Below are positions 1-7,540 of a stretch of 49,711 nt of DNA, piece after piece. This DNA comes from Lacticaseibacillus suibinensis (GTDB lineage: Bacteria; Bacillota; Bacilli; Lactobacillales; Lactobacillaceae), in NCBI RefSeq assembly GCF_003946175.1, contig NZ_RHOK01000019.1, forward strand, positions 1 to 49,711. Reading direction: 5' to 3'. A model generated the notes under the pieces. That model searched no databases and was not told where the DNA came from. It was given only the letters and a program-made list of their open reading frames with translations. The position numbers were made by a program, and so were the translations under genes. Each line of letters begins with the position of its first letter. The first letter of the stretch is position 1.

Positions 1-101
1 ACGAGCTGTCGCAGCTTCCCACTTCTCCTACGAGAGAACAAGCTGAGTCTTATTCACCTTGGAATCAGTATCTGAAGCCATCAAAACAAGAGATTGCTTG
101 A
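1..101 (+). CDS. 3' end of an IS66-type transposase (partial)
   Basis: Only the last 32 codons are in the window (frame from base 3, TGA at 99-101). The tail contains a leucine-proline stretch followed by SPWNQYL, which resembles the end of IS66-family TnpC proteins, where a short PW motif closes the protein. The call is supported by context: a terminal repeat at 2443-2464, nearly identical to the IS66 repeats at 150-171, would be the end of the same element once the inner insertion is removed. The family match is an inference from a very short tail; the reading frame and stop are seen directly. Confidence 0.5.
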   Translation, partial: ELSQLPTSPTREQAESYSPWNQYLKPSKQEIA

Positions 102-107
102 ACAACG

Positions 108-143
108 AAGGGGCGTAATCTGAGAATGCGGATTACGCCCCTT
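108..143 (+). terminator. Hairpin after the outer transposase gene
   Basis: A perfect 13-bp inverted repeat (108-120 with 131-143) encloses a 10-base loop, seven bases after the TGA at 101, and is followed by a short T-rich run. It looks like the intrinsic terminator of the outer transposase gene. Its last two bases are the first two of the target duplication of the inner element. Confidence 0.6.
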
Positions 144-149
144 CTTAGT
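142..149. repeat. Left target-site duplication of the IS66 element
   Basis: TTCTTAGT here and at 2427-2434, directly outside the two terminal repeats. An exact 8-bp match is what IS66 insertion produces. Confidence 0.9.
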
Positions 150-260
150 GTAAGCACTCAATAACCGACCGTCTTGAATTAGACGCAAAATGCGGTTTGT
201 TCTCCAGTTCGTGGAGGACGGGCCGCATTGTCGGTTACGCACTTATAGTTCTTGACGAGC

Positions 261-1760
261 CTATTTCAATATTCCATGGCAAATAGCCTCAAGCTGTTCC
301 GGCTTTACGAAGGCGGGGAGCTGCGGTATCCATTCAAGCAGATCTTCGATGTATCTTCTAGGATCCAGGCCATTGGCCTTGGCCGTCTCCACAATCGTCA
401 TCCAAATTGCGTTTGCTTCGGCGCCCTTAGGGCTAGTCGCAAATAGCCAATTCTTGCGGCCAATCACGAACGCCTTCATGTTCCTTTCGGAGGCATTGTT
501 GCTGAGATCGATCTCGCCGTAATCCAACACGCGATTGAGCAACTGGCGTTGATTGATTGCGTAGGTCAAGGCCACGCCTAACCGCGATTTCGGTGCCGGA
601 TTGGCTGAATCACACCAAGTCCAAAATTGATCGATCAACGGCTTGAGCTCCGCCTGCCGATGTCGCAGGCGTTCTTCTGCAGTTAAGTTCTTCCATTGCT
701 CCTCGAGCTTGAACATATTGTTCAGGAGCTCCAAGGGTATCGTTGAACGAAACTGTTCCTTGACCTTTGCGGCATCATCGTAAAACTTTCGCCGCACATG
801 TGCCCAGCACCCCACTCGCGTGACGCTATCACCCAAACTGTTATAGCCTGAATAACCATCGCACTGCAGTACACCGGTGAAGCCGGTATAAATGTGCTGG
901 GCAAATTTGCCAGACCGCGTATCACCATAGGCATAGTACACGACCTGCTGTTCAGTTCGGCTAATGCTACGCTCGACCCAAATGTACGATTTACTCTGTG
1001 CCCGTTTGCCAGGCTCTTTCAGGACCTGGAAGGGGGTCTCGTCACCTTGCAGGAACCGCTGAGAAATCAGGTGACTATGCAATAAGTCATAGACTGGTCT
1101 GACCAGTTCCGCGGTCTTAATCACCCAATTGGTTAGCGTGGACTCGCTCACCAGAATACCGGCACGATTCCACTCTTTGATTTGGCGATACAAGGGTGTC
1201 CCCAGCGTGTACTTCTGATGAAGGACTTCCGCCACCAGGGACGAGGTCGCGATACTGTGCGGGATCAGCGCCTGCGGCGCACGGCCTTGATACAAATGCG
1301 ACTGGCCATCTTGCTGCTCGCATGCTGAGCACTTGTAGGTTTGCTCGTAGATTTTCTCTACATACAAACGACCCGGGATGTGCTGAACTTGTTCGCGCAC
1401 CAGGTGCTTGCCCAGCTTAGTTAACTGATGTCCATCCTCACAGAGATCACTCTGCCGGTAAATGATGGTCTCTTCGACCGGTAAATTCGGATCGATTGTT
1501 TCAACACGCTTGCGCTTAGGCTTACGAGTTGATGTTACGACCGTTTTTTCGCTTTGGTGCCCAGTGAGCTCTGGGTCGGTAAAAACACTGCCTTCCTCCA
1601 AGAGAGACAACTGATTCGGATCAGTCATCTTCTCTGAATGGGAGCCGTAGATTTTACGAGTCAAATACGCGACTTGCTCCGTCAAATCCTGGATCTGCTT
1701 CGTGAGTTCGCGATTTTGATCAAGTGCCTGCTTGAGCAGGTCTTCGGTCGTTGTCGTCAT
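261..1760 (-). CDS. tnpC: IS66 family transposase TnpC
   Basis: A 499-residue DDE transposase, the catalytic protein of the element. The N-terminal 40 residues form a leucine-zipper-like coiled coil. A cysteine pair (CSAC) marks the zinc-binding region. The catalytic domain shows Asp in FLQGDETPF, Asp in LQCDGYSGY and Glu in NNASERNMKAF, in the expected order. The C-terminus (DLLEWIPQLP) is the usual IS66 C-terminal segment. The ATG at 1760 starts 17 bases after the tnpB stop, with a GAGGGCG sequence upstream as a possible ribosome site. Length is normal for the family and the frame is intact. Confidence 0.95.
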   Translation of the reverse strand: MTTTTEDLLKQALDQNRELTKQIQDLTEQVAYLTRKIYGSHSEKMTDPNQLSLLEEGSVFTDPELTGHQSEKTVVTSTRKPKRKRVETIDPNLPVEETIIYRQSDLCEDGHQLTKLGKHLVREQVQHIPGRLYVEKIYEQTYKCSACEQQDGQSHLYQGRAPQALIPHSIATSSLVAEVLHQKYTLGTPLYRQIKEWNRAGILVSESTLTNWVIKTAELVRPVYDLLHSHLISQRFLQGDETPFQVLKEPGKRAQSKSYIWVERSISRTEQQVVYYAYGDTRSGKFAQHIYTGFTGVLQCDGYSGYNSLGDSVTRVGCWAHVRRKFYDDAAKVKEQFRSTIPLELLNNMFKLEEQWKNLTAEERLRHRQAELKPLIDQFWTWCDSANPAPKSRLGVALTYAINQRQLLNRVLDYGEIDLSNNASERNMKAFVIGRKNWLFATSPKGAEANAIWMTIVETAKANGLDPRRYIEDLLEWIPQLPAFVKPEQLEAICHGILK

Positions 1761-1776
1761 GGGCGTCGCCCTCTAT

Positions 1777-2172
1777 TCATTCGTGATGAGTTGAGTTTAG
1801 CACTGGTGTACCAGGCTTCCTAGCATTTTTTCGTGGACAAAACGGCTTCACTGTTGGCTCCAGTCCCCAGCCTGAAAGCAGACGCTCTAACTGCTTTGCG
1901 TGAAGCTTTTTCACTTCGTTCTGGTTTGCTGGCCACTGGATCCGACCATCTTCAATGCGTTTGTAAAGCAGTACGAAACCATCGCCAGCCCAATAGAGTG
2001 CCTTGAAGTGATCCTTTCGGGTCCCGCAGAACAGAAAGAGCGCCCGACTGTACGGGTCTAGCGCGTATTCTTCCTGGAGCACGCTGCTTAAGCCATCGAT
2101 TCCGCGACGCAAGTCGGTTCGACCGCATATCAAGTAAATGCCGCTTAGCTTACGAATATCAATGAGCATCAT
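1777..2172 (-). CDS. tnpB: IS66 accessory protein TnpB
   Basis: About 131 residues of the IS66 Orf2 family. Diagnostic segments are GIYLICGRTDLRRGIDGL near the N-terminus and FLFCGTRKDHFKALYW in the middle; together they define the family. The protein is needed for IS66 transposition but its biochemical role is unknown. The start overlaps the end of tnpA. Two adjacent ATG codons (2172 and 2169) are possible starts and a TTG precedes them at 2175; coupling to tnpA makes the exact choice uncertain. Confidence 0.92.
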   Translation of the reverse strand: MMLIDIRKLSGIYLICGRTDLRRGIDGLSSVLQEEYALDPYSRALFLFCGTRKDHFKALYWAGDGFVLLYKRIEDGRIQWPANQNEVKKLHAKQLERLLSGWGLEPTVKPFCPRKNARKPGTPVLNSTHHE

Positions 2173-2341
2173 CAAACACGGCTTTCATCAACGCATCCAG
2201 GATATAGCCTTGGATGTGGTTGTAAACGACAACGGTCTTATTGTTGCCAATTTTGAGCTGAAGGGCCTTGGTCGATGGATTCAGATCAGGGCGGCGATGC
2301 TCCTCGTCAAGTTTGATTCTGACAATATCTGGTTTGTCCAT
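2159..2341 (-). CDS. tnpA: IS66 accessory protein TnpA (short)
   Basis: A 60-residue frame that is first in the element and overlaps the start of tnpB. It contains GNNKTVVVYNHIQGYILDAL, in the position of the small helix-turn-helix-like TnpA of IS66 elements. It is shorter than many TnpA proteins (about 90-130 residues), but no break is visible. Assignment rests mainly on gene order and overlap. Confidence 0.7.
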   Translation of the reverse strand: MDKPDIVRIKLDEEHRRPDLNPSTKALQLKIGNNKTVVVYNHIQGYILDALMKAVFDDAH

Positions 2342-2426
2342 AAAAACACCTCACCATTCTTCATGATGAGGTAAGGGTACTGCTAGGGCGCTGCTTTATA
2401 CATGCGGTCAGTTATTGAGTGCTTAC

Positions 2427-2434
2427 TTCTTAGT
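2427..2434. repeat. Right target-site duplication of the IS66 element
   Basis: Second copy of TTCTTAGT, adjoining the right inverted repeat that ends at 2426. Confidence 0.9.
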
Positions 2435-2442
2435 TTGCCAGG

Positions 2443-2464
2443 CGGTCGGTTATTGGGTGCTTAC
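2443..2464. repeat. Terminal repeat of the outer, interrupted IS66-type element
   Basis: These 22 bases differ from the left repeat of the intact IS66 at a single position when read as the reverse complement. They lie only 16 bases beyond the intact element's right end. With the partial transposase at 1-101 they mark a related, older insertion sequence whose end was split by the newer one. Confidence 0.75.
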
Positions 2465-2656
2465 CATCGCTGAAATAACAAAAGGCCCCCTCCGAAGAGA
2501 GAACCTTCCAAAAGATAAATAGTATTCTTCAACACCATTTGACAAAGAGCCAAAAAGTCAGGCCAAAACAGTAATTAAGCACTGATATAACTTGACTTTG
2601 AGTAGAAAAGATGTACTCAGCCATTTTAGTTGAGTGTCGCTTTCTAGTTATTCAGC

Positions 2657-4165
2657 TTATTGATGCTTACGCTTTAACCCGGCTAAGCCTAACATACCCA
2701 GCATCGTTGCTAAACCTAATGCCACAGCACCAGTTTCACTTTGGTTACCTGTCCGAGGCAATCGATTAGCCTGCTGTTTATTACTAGTTAGGCTATTCTT
2801 AGTCAAATTAGCGGTCTCTTGGCTAGTAGTATTAGTTTTTGTATGCTGGTTTCCCTTAGTTCCCTGACTATCATCAGGAGTAGCAACTTGATCCTTGATG
2901 TAAGTAACGGCCTGTTCGATGTCCGTACTATTACCATCAACGGTTTCAGCATCAATCTGGGCATAGTCTGGAGTGTAGCCAGCAATCGTTGGGCTAGTAA
3001 CAGCATCAAAACTACCCGTCGACCAAGCACCCCAGGTAATTTCGCCTGTAACTGCATCCTTAGAACCCATCCGGGTTAAGGTAATCGTTTGTACCTTATC
3101 TGGTTGGGCTTGACTACCATCACTGTACTTATAATGGATGGTTCTCGTAATGGTCTTTTGACCATTCTCAGTTGATTGTGGATGGCTGAGGACAATCGTA
3201 AAGGACTGTAACTGATTATCTTGCCACTGATTAGGATCGGAGCTGCTATAGTAATCGTTGTTAGTACTATCGTAATGGAAGCCATTTTGAAAATCAGACG
3301 AAGTAACTTCAAATCCTAAAGATTTCAATTTAGCTAATAAATCATCAACCTTAAATTGACTTTGAATCCCACTGTATCCCCACAAAACAACTTTTCCTAA
3401 GGAGCTATTAGTGGTTTGATCCAAAAAGTTAATCTCTACTCGTTGCTGATCAGGATGAAGCGTTATATAAGTATTTACAGCCGCTCCTGGTGCCATACTA
3501 CTATAATGACTTTCACCCGGATAGGCACCAATTAAATGGCCATCTTTATCTAAGGCAATCCCTTCGCCACCTAAAATGTCGGCTTCAAAATCCGGAACTT
3601 GATAACCCTTGGAACGATCATTGGCATCCACTGGTGTCAAAGCATGGTAACCAGCCGTATGTTGTTTGTTTTGGTGATAGTAATAAACACCGGAAGACCA
3701 ACCATTAGCCCCCTTAATGAAGTCATAAACCCGATCGCCTGGCTTATGAACATTATCAAATATATGATCCTTCACATAGACTGATGGGTTCCCCTGAGCA
3801 TCATTCGCAGGATAGATACTTACGGCATCATAGTTAACATACGTTATCGGCTTATAGTCTGGCAATGGATTAGCAGGCTTCTCATTTTCTACCACAGTAG
3901 TCTGATTATTAATCAGTTGTTTAGCCTGATCAATATTGCTTTTGCTTGTACTTTTATTTTGAGTATCAGCAGTCGTCGTAGCGATAACTGGGTTCTCTTG
4001 ATTAGCATCAGTAACCGTGTCCGCCTGGACATTAGCTTCACCCATCAAGAAAATAGTTCCCAACAGGACAGAAGCTACCCCAATACTCAGCTTCCGTAAA
4101 GCAAATTTAGGGTTTTGGTGTGTACATTGACGATCAGTTAGCAAATGATTATTTTTTGAAAACAT
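2657..4165 (-). CDS. LPXTG cell-wall-anchored protein with mucus-binding-type domains
   Basis: A 502-residue sortase substrate. The N-terminus carries a YSIRK-like signal (KFALRKLSIGVASVLLG) cut near AQA/VQA-type small residues. A unique region of about 150 residues follows, then a MucBP/Mub-like segment (VEINFLDQTTNSSLG) and a Mub_B2-like repeat (TRTIHYKYSDG ... AVTYIKD). The C-terminus has LPRTG, a hydrophobic span and KRKHQ. Such proteins bind mucus or glycans; the ligand here is not known. The ATG at 4165 is chosen over an in-frame TTG at 4183 because AAGGGGAAGG lies 7 bases upstream. Base composition is visibly AT-richer than the conjugation region, which suggests separate acquisition. 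Confidence 0.85.
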   Translation of the reverse strand: MFSKNNHLLTDRQCTHQNPKFALRKLSIGVASVLLGTIFLMGEANVQADTVTDANQENPVIATTTADTQNKSTSKSNIDQAKQLINNQTTVVENEKPANPLPDYKPITYVNYDAVSIYPANDAQGNPSVYVKDHIFDNVHKPGDRVYDFIKGANGWSSGVYYYHQNKQHTAGYHALTPVDANDRSKGYQVPDFEADILGGEGIALDKDGHLIGAYPGESHYSSMAPGAAVNTYITLHPDQQRVEINFLDQTTNSSLGKVVLWGYSGIQSQFKVDDLLAKLKSLGFEVTSSDFQNGFHYDSTNNDYYSSSDPNQWQDNQLQSFTIVLSHPQSTENGQKTITRTIHYKYSDGSQAQPDKVQTITLTRMGSKDAVTGEITWGAWSTGSFDAVTSPTIAGYTPDYAQIDAETVDGNSTDIEQAVTYIKDQVATPDDSQGTKGNQHTKTNTTSQETANLTKNSLTSNKQQANRLPRTGNQSETGAVALGLATMLGMLGLAGLKRKHQ

Positions 4166-4201
4166 CGTTTCCTTCCCCTTCAAAAAATTAATTTCCTTTT
4201 C

Positions 4202-4210
4202 ATTATAGCA
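4202..4210 (-). promoter_or_regulatory. Extended -10 promoter of the LPXTG gene
   Basis: On the minus strand the sequence reads TGCTATAAT, an exact extended -10 (TGn-TATAAT), about 37 bases before the ATG at 4165. No good -35 box is visible, which is usual for extended -10 promoters. Confidence 0.55.
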
Positions 4211-4243
4211 CTAATGTAAATATGGGGCTTTGATTCGTCTTAT

Positions 4244-4375
4244 ATGAAGGTTTCTTTCCAGAACCTCTCAGAAAGTAACCAGAAGAAAATTCAGAAACAT
4301 TTCAAAGACGCCAAGCAAGAAAATCCAAAGTTGTTTGAAACCGATTTTGATCCAGATTTTTCTAAAAACAATTAA
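4244..4375 (+). pseudogene. Short frame, probable gene remnant
   Basis: An open frame of 43 codons (MKVSFQNLSESNQKKIQKH to a TAA at 4373-4375) with a plausible soluble, charged protein composition but no ribosome binding site. It is not recognised. Its position between a surface-protein gene and the conjugation module, in a stretch otherwise without genes, suggests the tail of a degraded gene. Confidence 0.3.
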
Positions 4376-4600
4376 TAATCGCTACCATATATGACCTGAC
4401 TCAGATTGACACGTGGGACCAGATAGTGAAAATGAGCGATGGTGTTCTTAATATCGGTTCATAATCCTAATCAATCCCTAGAATTTGCAGCCTTATTCTG
4501 CTCGGAATTCATCAGTGAACCGAGCTGCTTCACTAATTAGTTGCAATCCTGCGTCAGCATCTGGTATCCTCAAGCTCCAATATGAAATGGGGGGGAGGAG
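4376..4600. other. Non-coding stretch with a possible minus-strand gene tail
   Basis: No complete gene is seen here. On the minus strand a frame ends at 4493 with IPDADAGLQLISEAARFTDE, which has the look of a real protein C-terminus but is not recognised and has no intact beginning. On the plus strand GCTCGG and CCGAGC form a small hairpin around 4500-4525. This may be the worn border of the conjugative element. Confidence 0.3.
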
Positions 4601-4606
4601 TCATTG

Positions 4607-5020
4607 ATGATTGGATCGTTGATTTCAACGGTGAATTCTGGGCTTGATGCTTGCATTGACTTTGTTGCGAATGCCGTCGGCGGATTGCTTGTGGTACTGA
4701 TTACGGGCTGCAGTAATGCGGTTAGCGTACTGTGGTGGCATGTGCTATCTCCGTTCTTCATGCAAGGCTGGGTGATGATTACAGTGACACTGCTAGTCTG
4801 TGTACTGGCATACTTCGCCCTGCCGCTGTTTCTGTGGTTCTTCTATTCAGTCATGCGCGTGGTCGTCATCCTAGCGGTTACAGCATTAGCAATATTCATC
4901 ATAGTTCAGATTGGTAGAGTGCTCACCAAGATCGTGATCTTAACCTTTGTTTTCGGCTACCTCCCTTACTTTATCGTTCGTAAAGTCCACAGTCGAAACG
5001 TCGCGACACAACCAGAATAA
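4607..5020 (+). CDS. Small integral membrane protein, unknown
   Basis: A 137-residue protein with three hydrophobic spans, at about residues 20-45, 50-80 and 82-115, and a short basic tail. The ATG at 4607 follows GGGGGAGGAG by 6 bases, which is better than the TTG at 4604. It points toward tcpC and the two genes share a very strong hairpin terminator between them. Family not recognised. It lies at the downstream border of the conjugation operon in the opposite direction, so it may be element cargo or a flanking gene. Confidence 0.75.
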   Translation: MIGSLISTVNSGLDACIDFVANAVGGLLVVLITGCSNAVSVLWWHVLSPFFMQGWVMITVTLLVCVLAYFALPLFLWFFYSVMRVVVILAVTALAIFIIVQIGRVLTKIVILTFVFGYLPYFIVRKVHSRNVATQPE

Positions 5021-5024
5021 CGAC

Positions 5025-5078
5025 AATACCCGGCACGACCTACTACGCTAGTTTCAGCGTGAGGTCGTGCCGGGTATT
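5025..5078. terminator. Strong bidirectional terminator between convergent genes
   Basis: A perfect 17-bp inverted repeat (5025-5041 with 5062-5078, AATACCCGGCACGACCT) extended by an inner ACGCT/AGCGT stem. It lies between the plus-strand membrane gene ending at 5020 and tcpC ending at 5082, and would stop transcription from both sides. It closes the conjugation operon. Confidence 0.9.
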
Positions 5079-5081
5079 CTT

Positions 5082-6005
5082 CTAGATACCGTCGGTGATT
5101 ATCCAGTTGTTACTTTGCTTGGAAAGGGTCAGGGTGTATTGCGATACTTGGCTCATATCGTTGTCAGTATCAATGTACTTCACAGACAAGTTGACGGTGA
5201 GACGGTTCTTCGTCTGCTTGAAGACCGGATCAAGCAGCTCTACGAATTTGAGGTTCCGGTCAATCGGCCGCGTGCCGTCCTTGACGTAATACTTGAGTTC
5301 GTTGCGATCGCTTTGCGGGTACAAGGTGAAGAACGTCTTGAGAAACTTGGTTACGTCGTCTGCGGTGGCACTGTCTACCGAGTTATCAGATTGCGTATCT
5401 GGCAGCTTGATCCGTGCCGTCGCCGGTTCCGCAGCGAGGGTGGGATTCTTGGTGATGACCATATCACCGTTGTTATTTTGCATGATGTTGATGGTGTAAG
5501 AGCTGGCCACAGACTTCTTATCTTTACCCATAGTGAGGTCTTGCTTCACCGTGAACAGCACGCGGAAGGTGTCTTTGGTCGTCTTGCTCACGTCCCAAAC
5601 CTTGACCTCACTGACCGCGGCAGTTGTGGGAATGTCGCTCCGCACGGTGTCGGCGTTCAGCGATTGCAGTGGCTCCACAAGATACGGCTGCAAGGCTTTC
5701 TGCCGCTGATCTAGTGATTCGTGGCTGGGTTGCCACGAATAGTAGAGCTTGGCAAAGTCGGTGGTGAAGGTCGCCAAGGCGTGCGTGTCAATCACCTTAG
5801 TCTTGATCACTTGAACTTCATGCACCGTGTGGGTGTCGATGGCGGTCATGTTCTTGTAGACACCGAAACTGGTGCTGCTGATTAACACTGCCCAGCAAAG
5901 CAGTGTGACCGGGCGGCGCAGACCATGGTGCTTAATTTTAGGCGGTTTTGGGGCGGCTGGCTTCTTCTTGAACCAGCCTTTCTTTTGGGCTTTATCTTTA
6001 CTCAA
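5082..6005 (-). CDS. tcpC: TcpC-family conjugative transfer protein (Tn916 Orf13-like)
   Basis: A 307-residue bitopic membrane protein. It has a lysine/proline-rich cytoplasmic N-terminus of about 30 residues, one membrane span (about 33-50) and two extracellular NTF2-like domains typical of the VirB8-like TcpC family. It is part of the membrane scaffold of the mating channel. The start is a TTG at 6005 supported by AAGGTGA 7 bases upstream; the upstream gene's stop overlaps it (TTGA). It is the last gene of the operon, followed directly by the terminator at 5025-5078. Length is close to the Tn916 relative. Confidence 0.88.
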   Translation of the reverse strand: MSKDKAQKKGWFKKKPAAPKPPKIKHHGLRRPVTLLCWAVLISSTSFGVYKNMTAIDTHTVHEVQVIKTKVIDTHALATFTTDFAKLYYSWQPSHESLDQRQKALQPYLVEPLQSLNADTVRSDIPTTAAVSEVKVWDVSKTTKDTFRVLFTVKQDLTMGKDKKSVASSYTINIMQNNNGDMVITKNPTLAAEPATARIKLPDTQSDNSVDSATADDVTKFLKTFFTLYPQSDRNELKYYVKDGTRPIDRNLKFVELLDPVFKQTKNRLTVNLSVKYIDTDNDMSQVSQYTLTLSKQSNNWIITDGI

Positions 6006-6535
6006 GGTTCATTCACCTTGTCCTTTCTAATTTCGTAGCAGCGGTAAAAGTCATCGTAAATATCGAGAAAGCGCACGAATAGGCGTTGAAGCGAGATCCG
6101 CTTGTAGCCCTCATAGTCAGTTTCGATATACTGACCGAGTTCACGGTCGTTGTTGAAGTATTCTTCGGCCAAGTAGCGTTCGCGGTCGAGGATATACTTA
6201 CGGTCTTCTGGTGCAAACACCTTGCCTTTGAGCCATCGATCAACGGCCACTTCATGCGCGACGGCAAGGCGATACTCACGCCGGTGCCCGTATTCCATTT
6301 CCGGCATTCGGTCAACGAAGCGGTCAAGGACGTGGCACAGGTCGTCGGTATTGGGCAAGCGTTGTTTAAAGAATTTGATGCGTTCCCACTCGCCTGACGC
6401 AAAGTCGAGTTCCTTGTTGCGTAGTGCGCGATTATCACCAAATTTTAGATCGACATGTGCCTTTTGCAGCGCGTCGTCGTAGGTGTTGGTGATGAGATCC
6501 ATCCAGTCAAAGTCGCTGATACCGTTTTGATTCAT
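6002..6535 (-). CDS. Unknown conjugation-operon protein
   Basis: A soluble, charged, predicted helical protein of 177 residues rich in aromatic residues (for example RFLDIYDDFYRCYEIRK near the end). It has no signal or membrane span. It sits between the peptidoglycan hydrolase and tcpC, which are adjacent in Tn916, so it is an insertion into the core operon. AGGTGA lies 5 bases before the ATG at 6535; a GTG at 6544, directly after the upstream stop, is the alternative. Its stop overlaps the tcpC start. I do not recognise the family. Confidence 0.85.
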   Translation of the reverse strand: MNQNGISDFDWMDLITNTYDDALQKAHVDLKFGDNRALRNKELDFASGEWERIKFFKQRLPNTDDLCHVLDRFVDRMPEMEYGHRREYRLAVAHEVAVDRWLKGKVFAPEDRKYILDRERYLAEEYFNNDRELGQYIETDYEGYKRISLQRLFVRFLDIYDDFYRCYEIRKDKVNEP

Positions 6536-6544
6536 TATCGTCAC

Positions 6545-7540
6545 CTACTTCTTCACGCGCCCAGCGCCGATCAGGTGGGCTTGCCAATAGCTTGAGTTCA
6601 AGTCGGCATAGCCGAGCGGATCGCCGGCGTTGTACATCTTCATGCCGCCAACGTAGATCCCAACGTGGGTAACGTAGTCGGCAGTGTCATAGGTTGAGTG
6701 GAAGAACACTAAGTCGCCGGGCTTGGCGTCTTTGATGTTCAGGTGTGCCGTGGCGTCGTATTGTGCTTGTGCGGTGCGAGGAAGTTTGATCCCAGCTTTG
6801 CCGTAACACCAGCTAGTCAGCCCTGAGCAGTCGAAGCCCGTTGTTGGCGTTGAGCCGCCGAACACATAACGAGTGCCTTGATATTTGAGCGCTTCGTCCA
6901 TGATTGCTTGTACCGTTTTGTCGTCGAACTTCGCGCCACCTGTGACGAGGTATTGCGAGATAACCGATAGGTAGTACATGTTTCCATAGGCATAGCGCCA
7001 ACCGTCTTTGGCTACTGCGTTGGTGTAGGTGACTTTCTTACCACCAGACTTTTCTTTGGCAAAAGCCGTTGCCAGCTCAAGCGTGTACTTTTTGCCGTGC
7101 TTAGCAACGTAGTCGATAAAGCCGCCACCATAGTTGTAGCTTTGAATCGCAGTGTTAAGATCCATGCCCGCAGCTTTCATGCTTTTCAGCAGCGACGCGA
7201 AATACTTCACTCCTTGCTTGATTGATGCTTCGGTATCTAGCGTATTGACCGGTAGTCCCAGCGATTCACTAGCTTGCATCACGTCGCCGCCTTTGCCACC
7301 AGATTCAACCTGCATGATGGCGAGTATCACCATTACCTGGTCTGAAATGCCGAACTCTTTACAATACTTTTCGACCGTCAGCTTATGCTTGTAAACTTCA
7401 GCGGATAAGTTCATCGCGTCGGCTGTGATCGCAGAGGCAGGCTGATCTTCGTCATCATCAGAGGCAATGACCGCAAAGAACAGACCGCCAATCAACAGTA
7501 TCGGGAGTGCGGCAAGAGCTAAACAGCGCCATAGTTTCAT
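6545..7540 (-). CDS. Bifunctional peptidoglycan hydrolase (CwlT-like: lysozyme/SLT + NlpC/P60)
   Basis: A 331-residue protein equivalent to Tn916 Orf14 and ICEBs1 CwlT. It has one N-terminal membrane span (about 8-26). A lysozyme-like domain with catalytic Glu in MQVESGG follows (about 55-190), then an NlpC/P60 domain with Cys in FDCSG (near 238) and His in THVGIYV (near 290). It opens the wall so that the type IV apparatus can cross. Start and stop overlap neighbours (ATGA with the VirB6-like gene), so it is translationally coupled. All catalytic residues are present. Confidence 0.93.
   Translation of the reverse strand: MKLWRCLALAALPILLIGGLFFAVIASDDDEDQPASAITADAMNLSAEVYKHKLTVEKYCKEFGISDQVMVILAIMQVESGGKGGDVMQASESLGLPVNTLDTEASIKQGVKYFASLLKSMKAAGMDLNTAIQSYNYGGGFIDYVAKHGKKYTLELATAFAKEKSGGKKVTYTNAVAKDGWRYAYGNMYYLSVISQYLVTGGAKFDDKTVQAIMDEALKYQGTRYVFGGSTPTTGFDCSGLTSWCYGKAGIKLPRTAQAQYDATAHLNIKDAKPGDLVFFHSTYDTADYVTHVGIYVGGMKMYNAGDPLGYADLNSSYWQAHLIGAGRVKK

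Larger units (their letters stand above)
150..2426 (-). mobile_element. Intact IS66-family insertion sequence, 2277 bp
   Basis: The ends are 22-bp inverted repeats (150-171 and 2405-2426) that match at 21 of 22 positions and begin GTAAGCACTCAATAAC. They are flanked by an exact 8-bp direct repeat, TTCTTAGT, at 142-149 and 2427-2434; 8 bp is the duplication length known for IS66. Inside are the three genes typical of the family in the order tnpA, tnpB, tnpC, all on the minus strand. All three frames are open, so the element looks complete and recently inserted. Confidence 0.93.

Noticed and set aside
252-446. Plus-strand frame opposite the end of the IS66 transposase gene
   Set aside because: It lies opposite an intact, well-recognised tnpC, has no ribosome site and is not protein-like.
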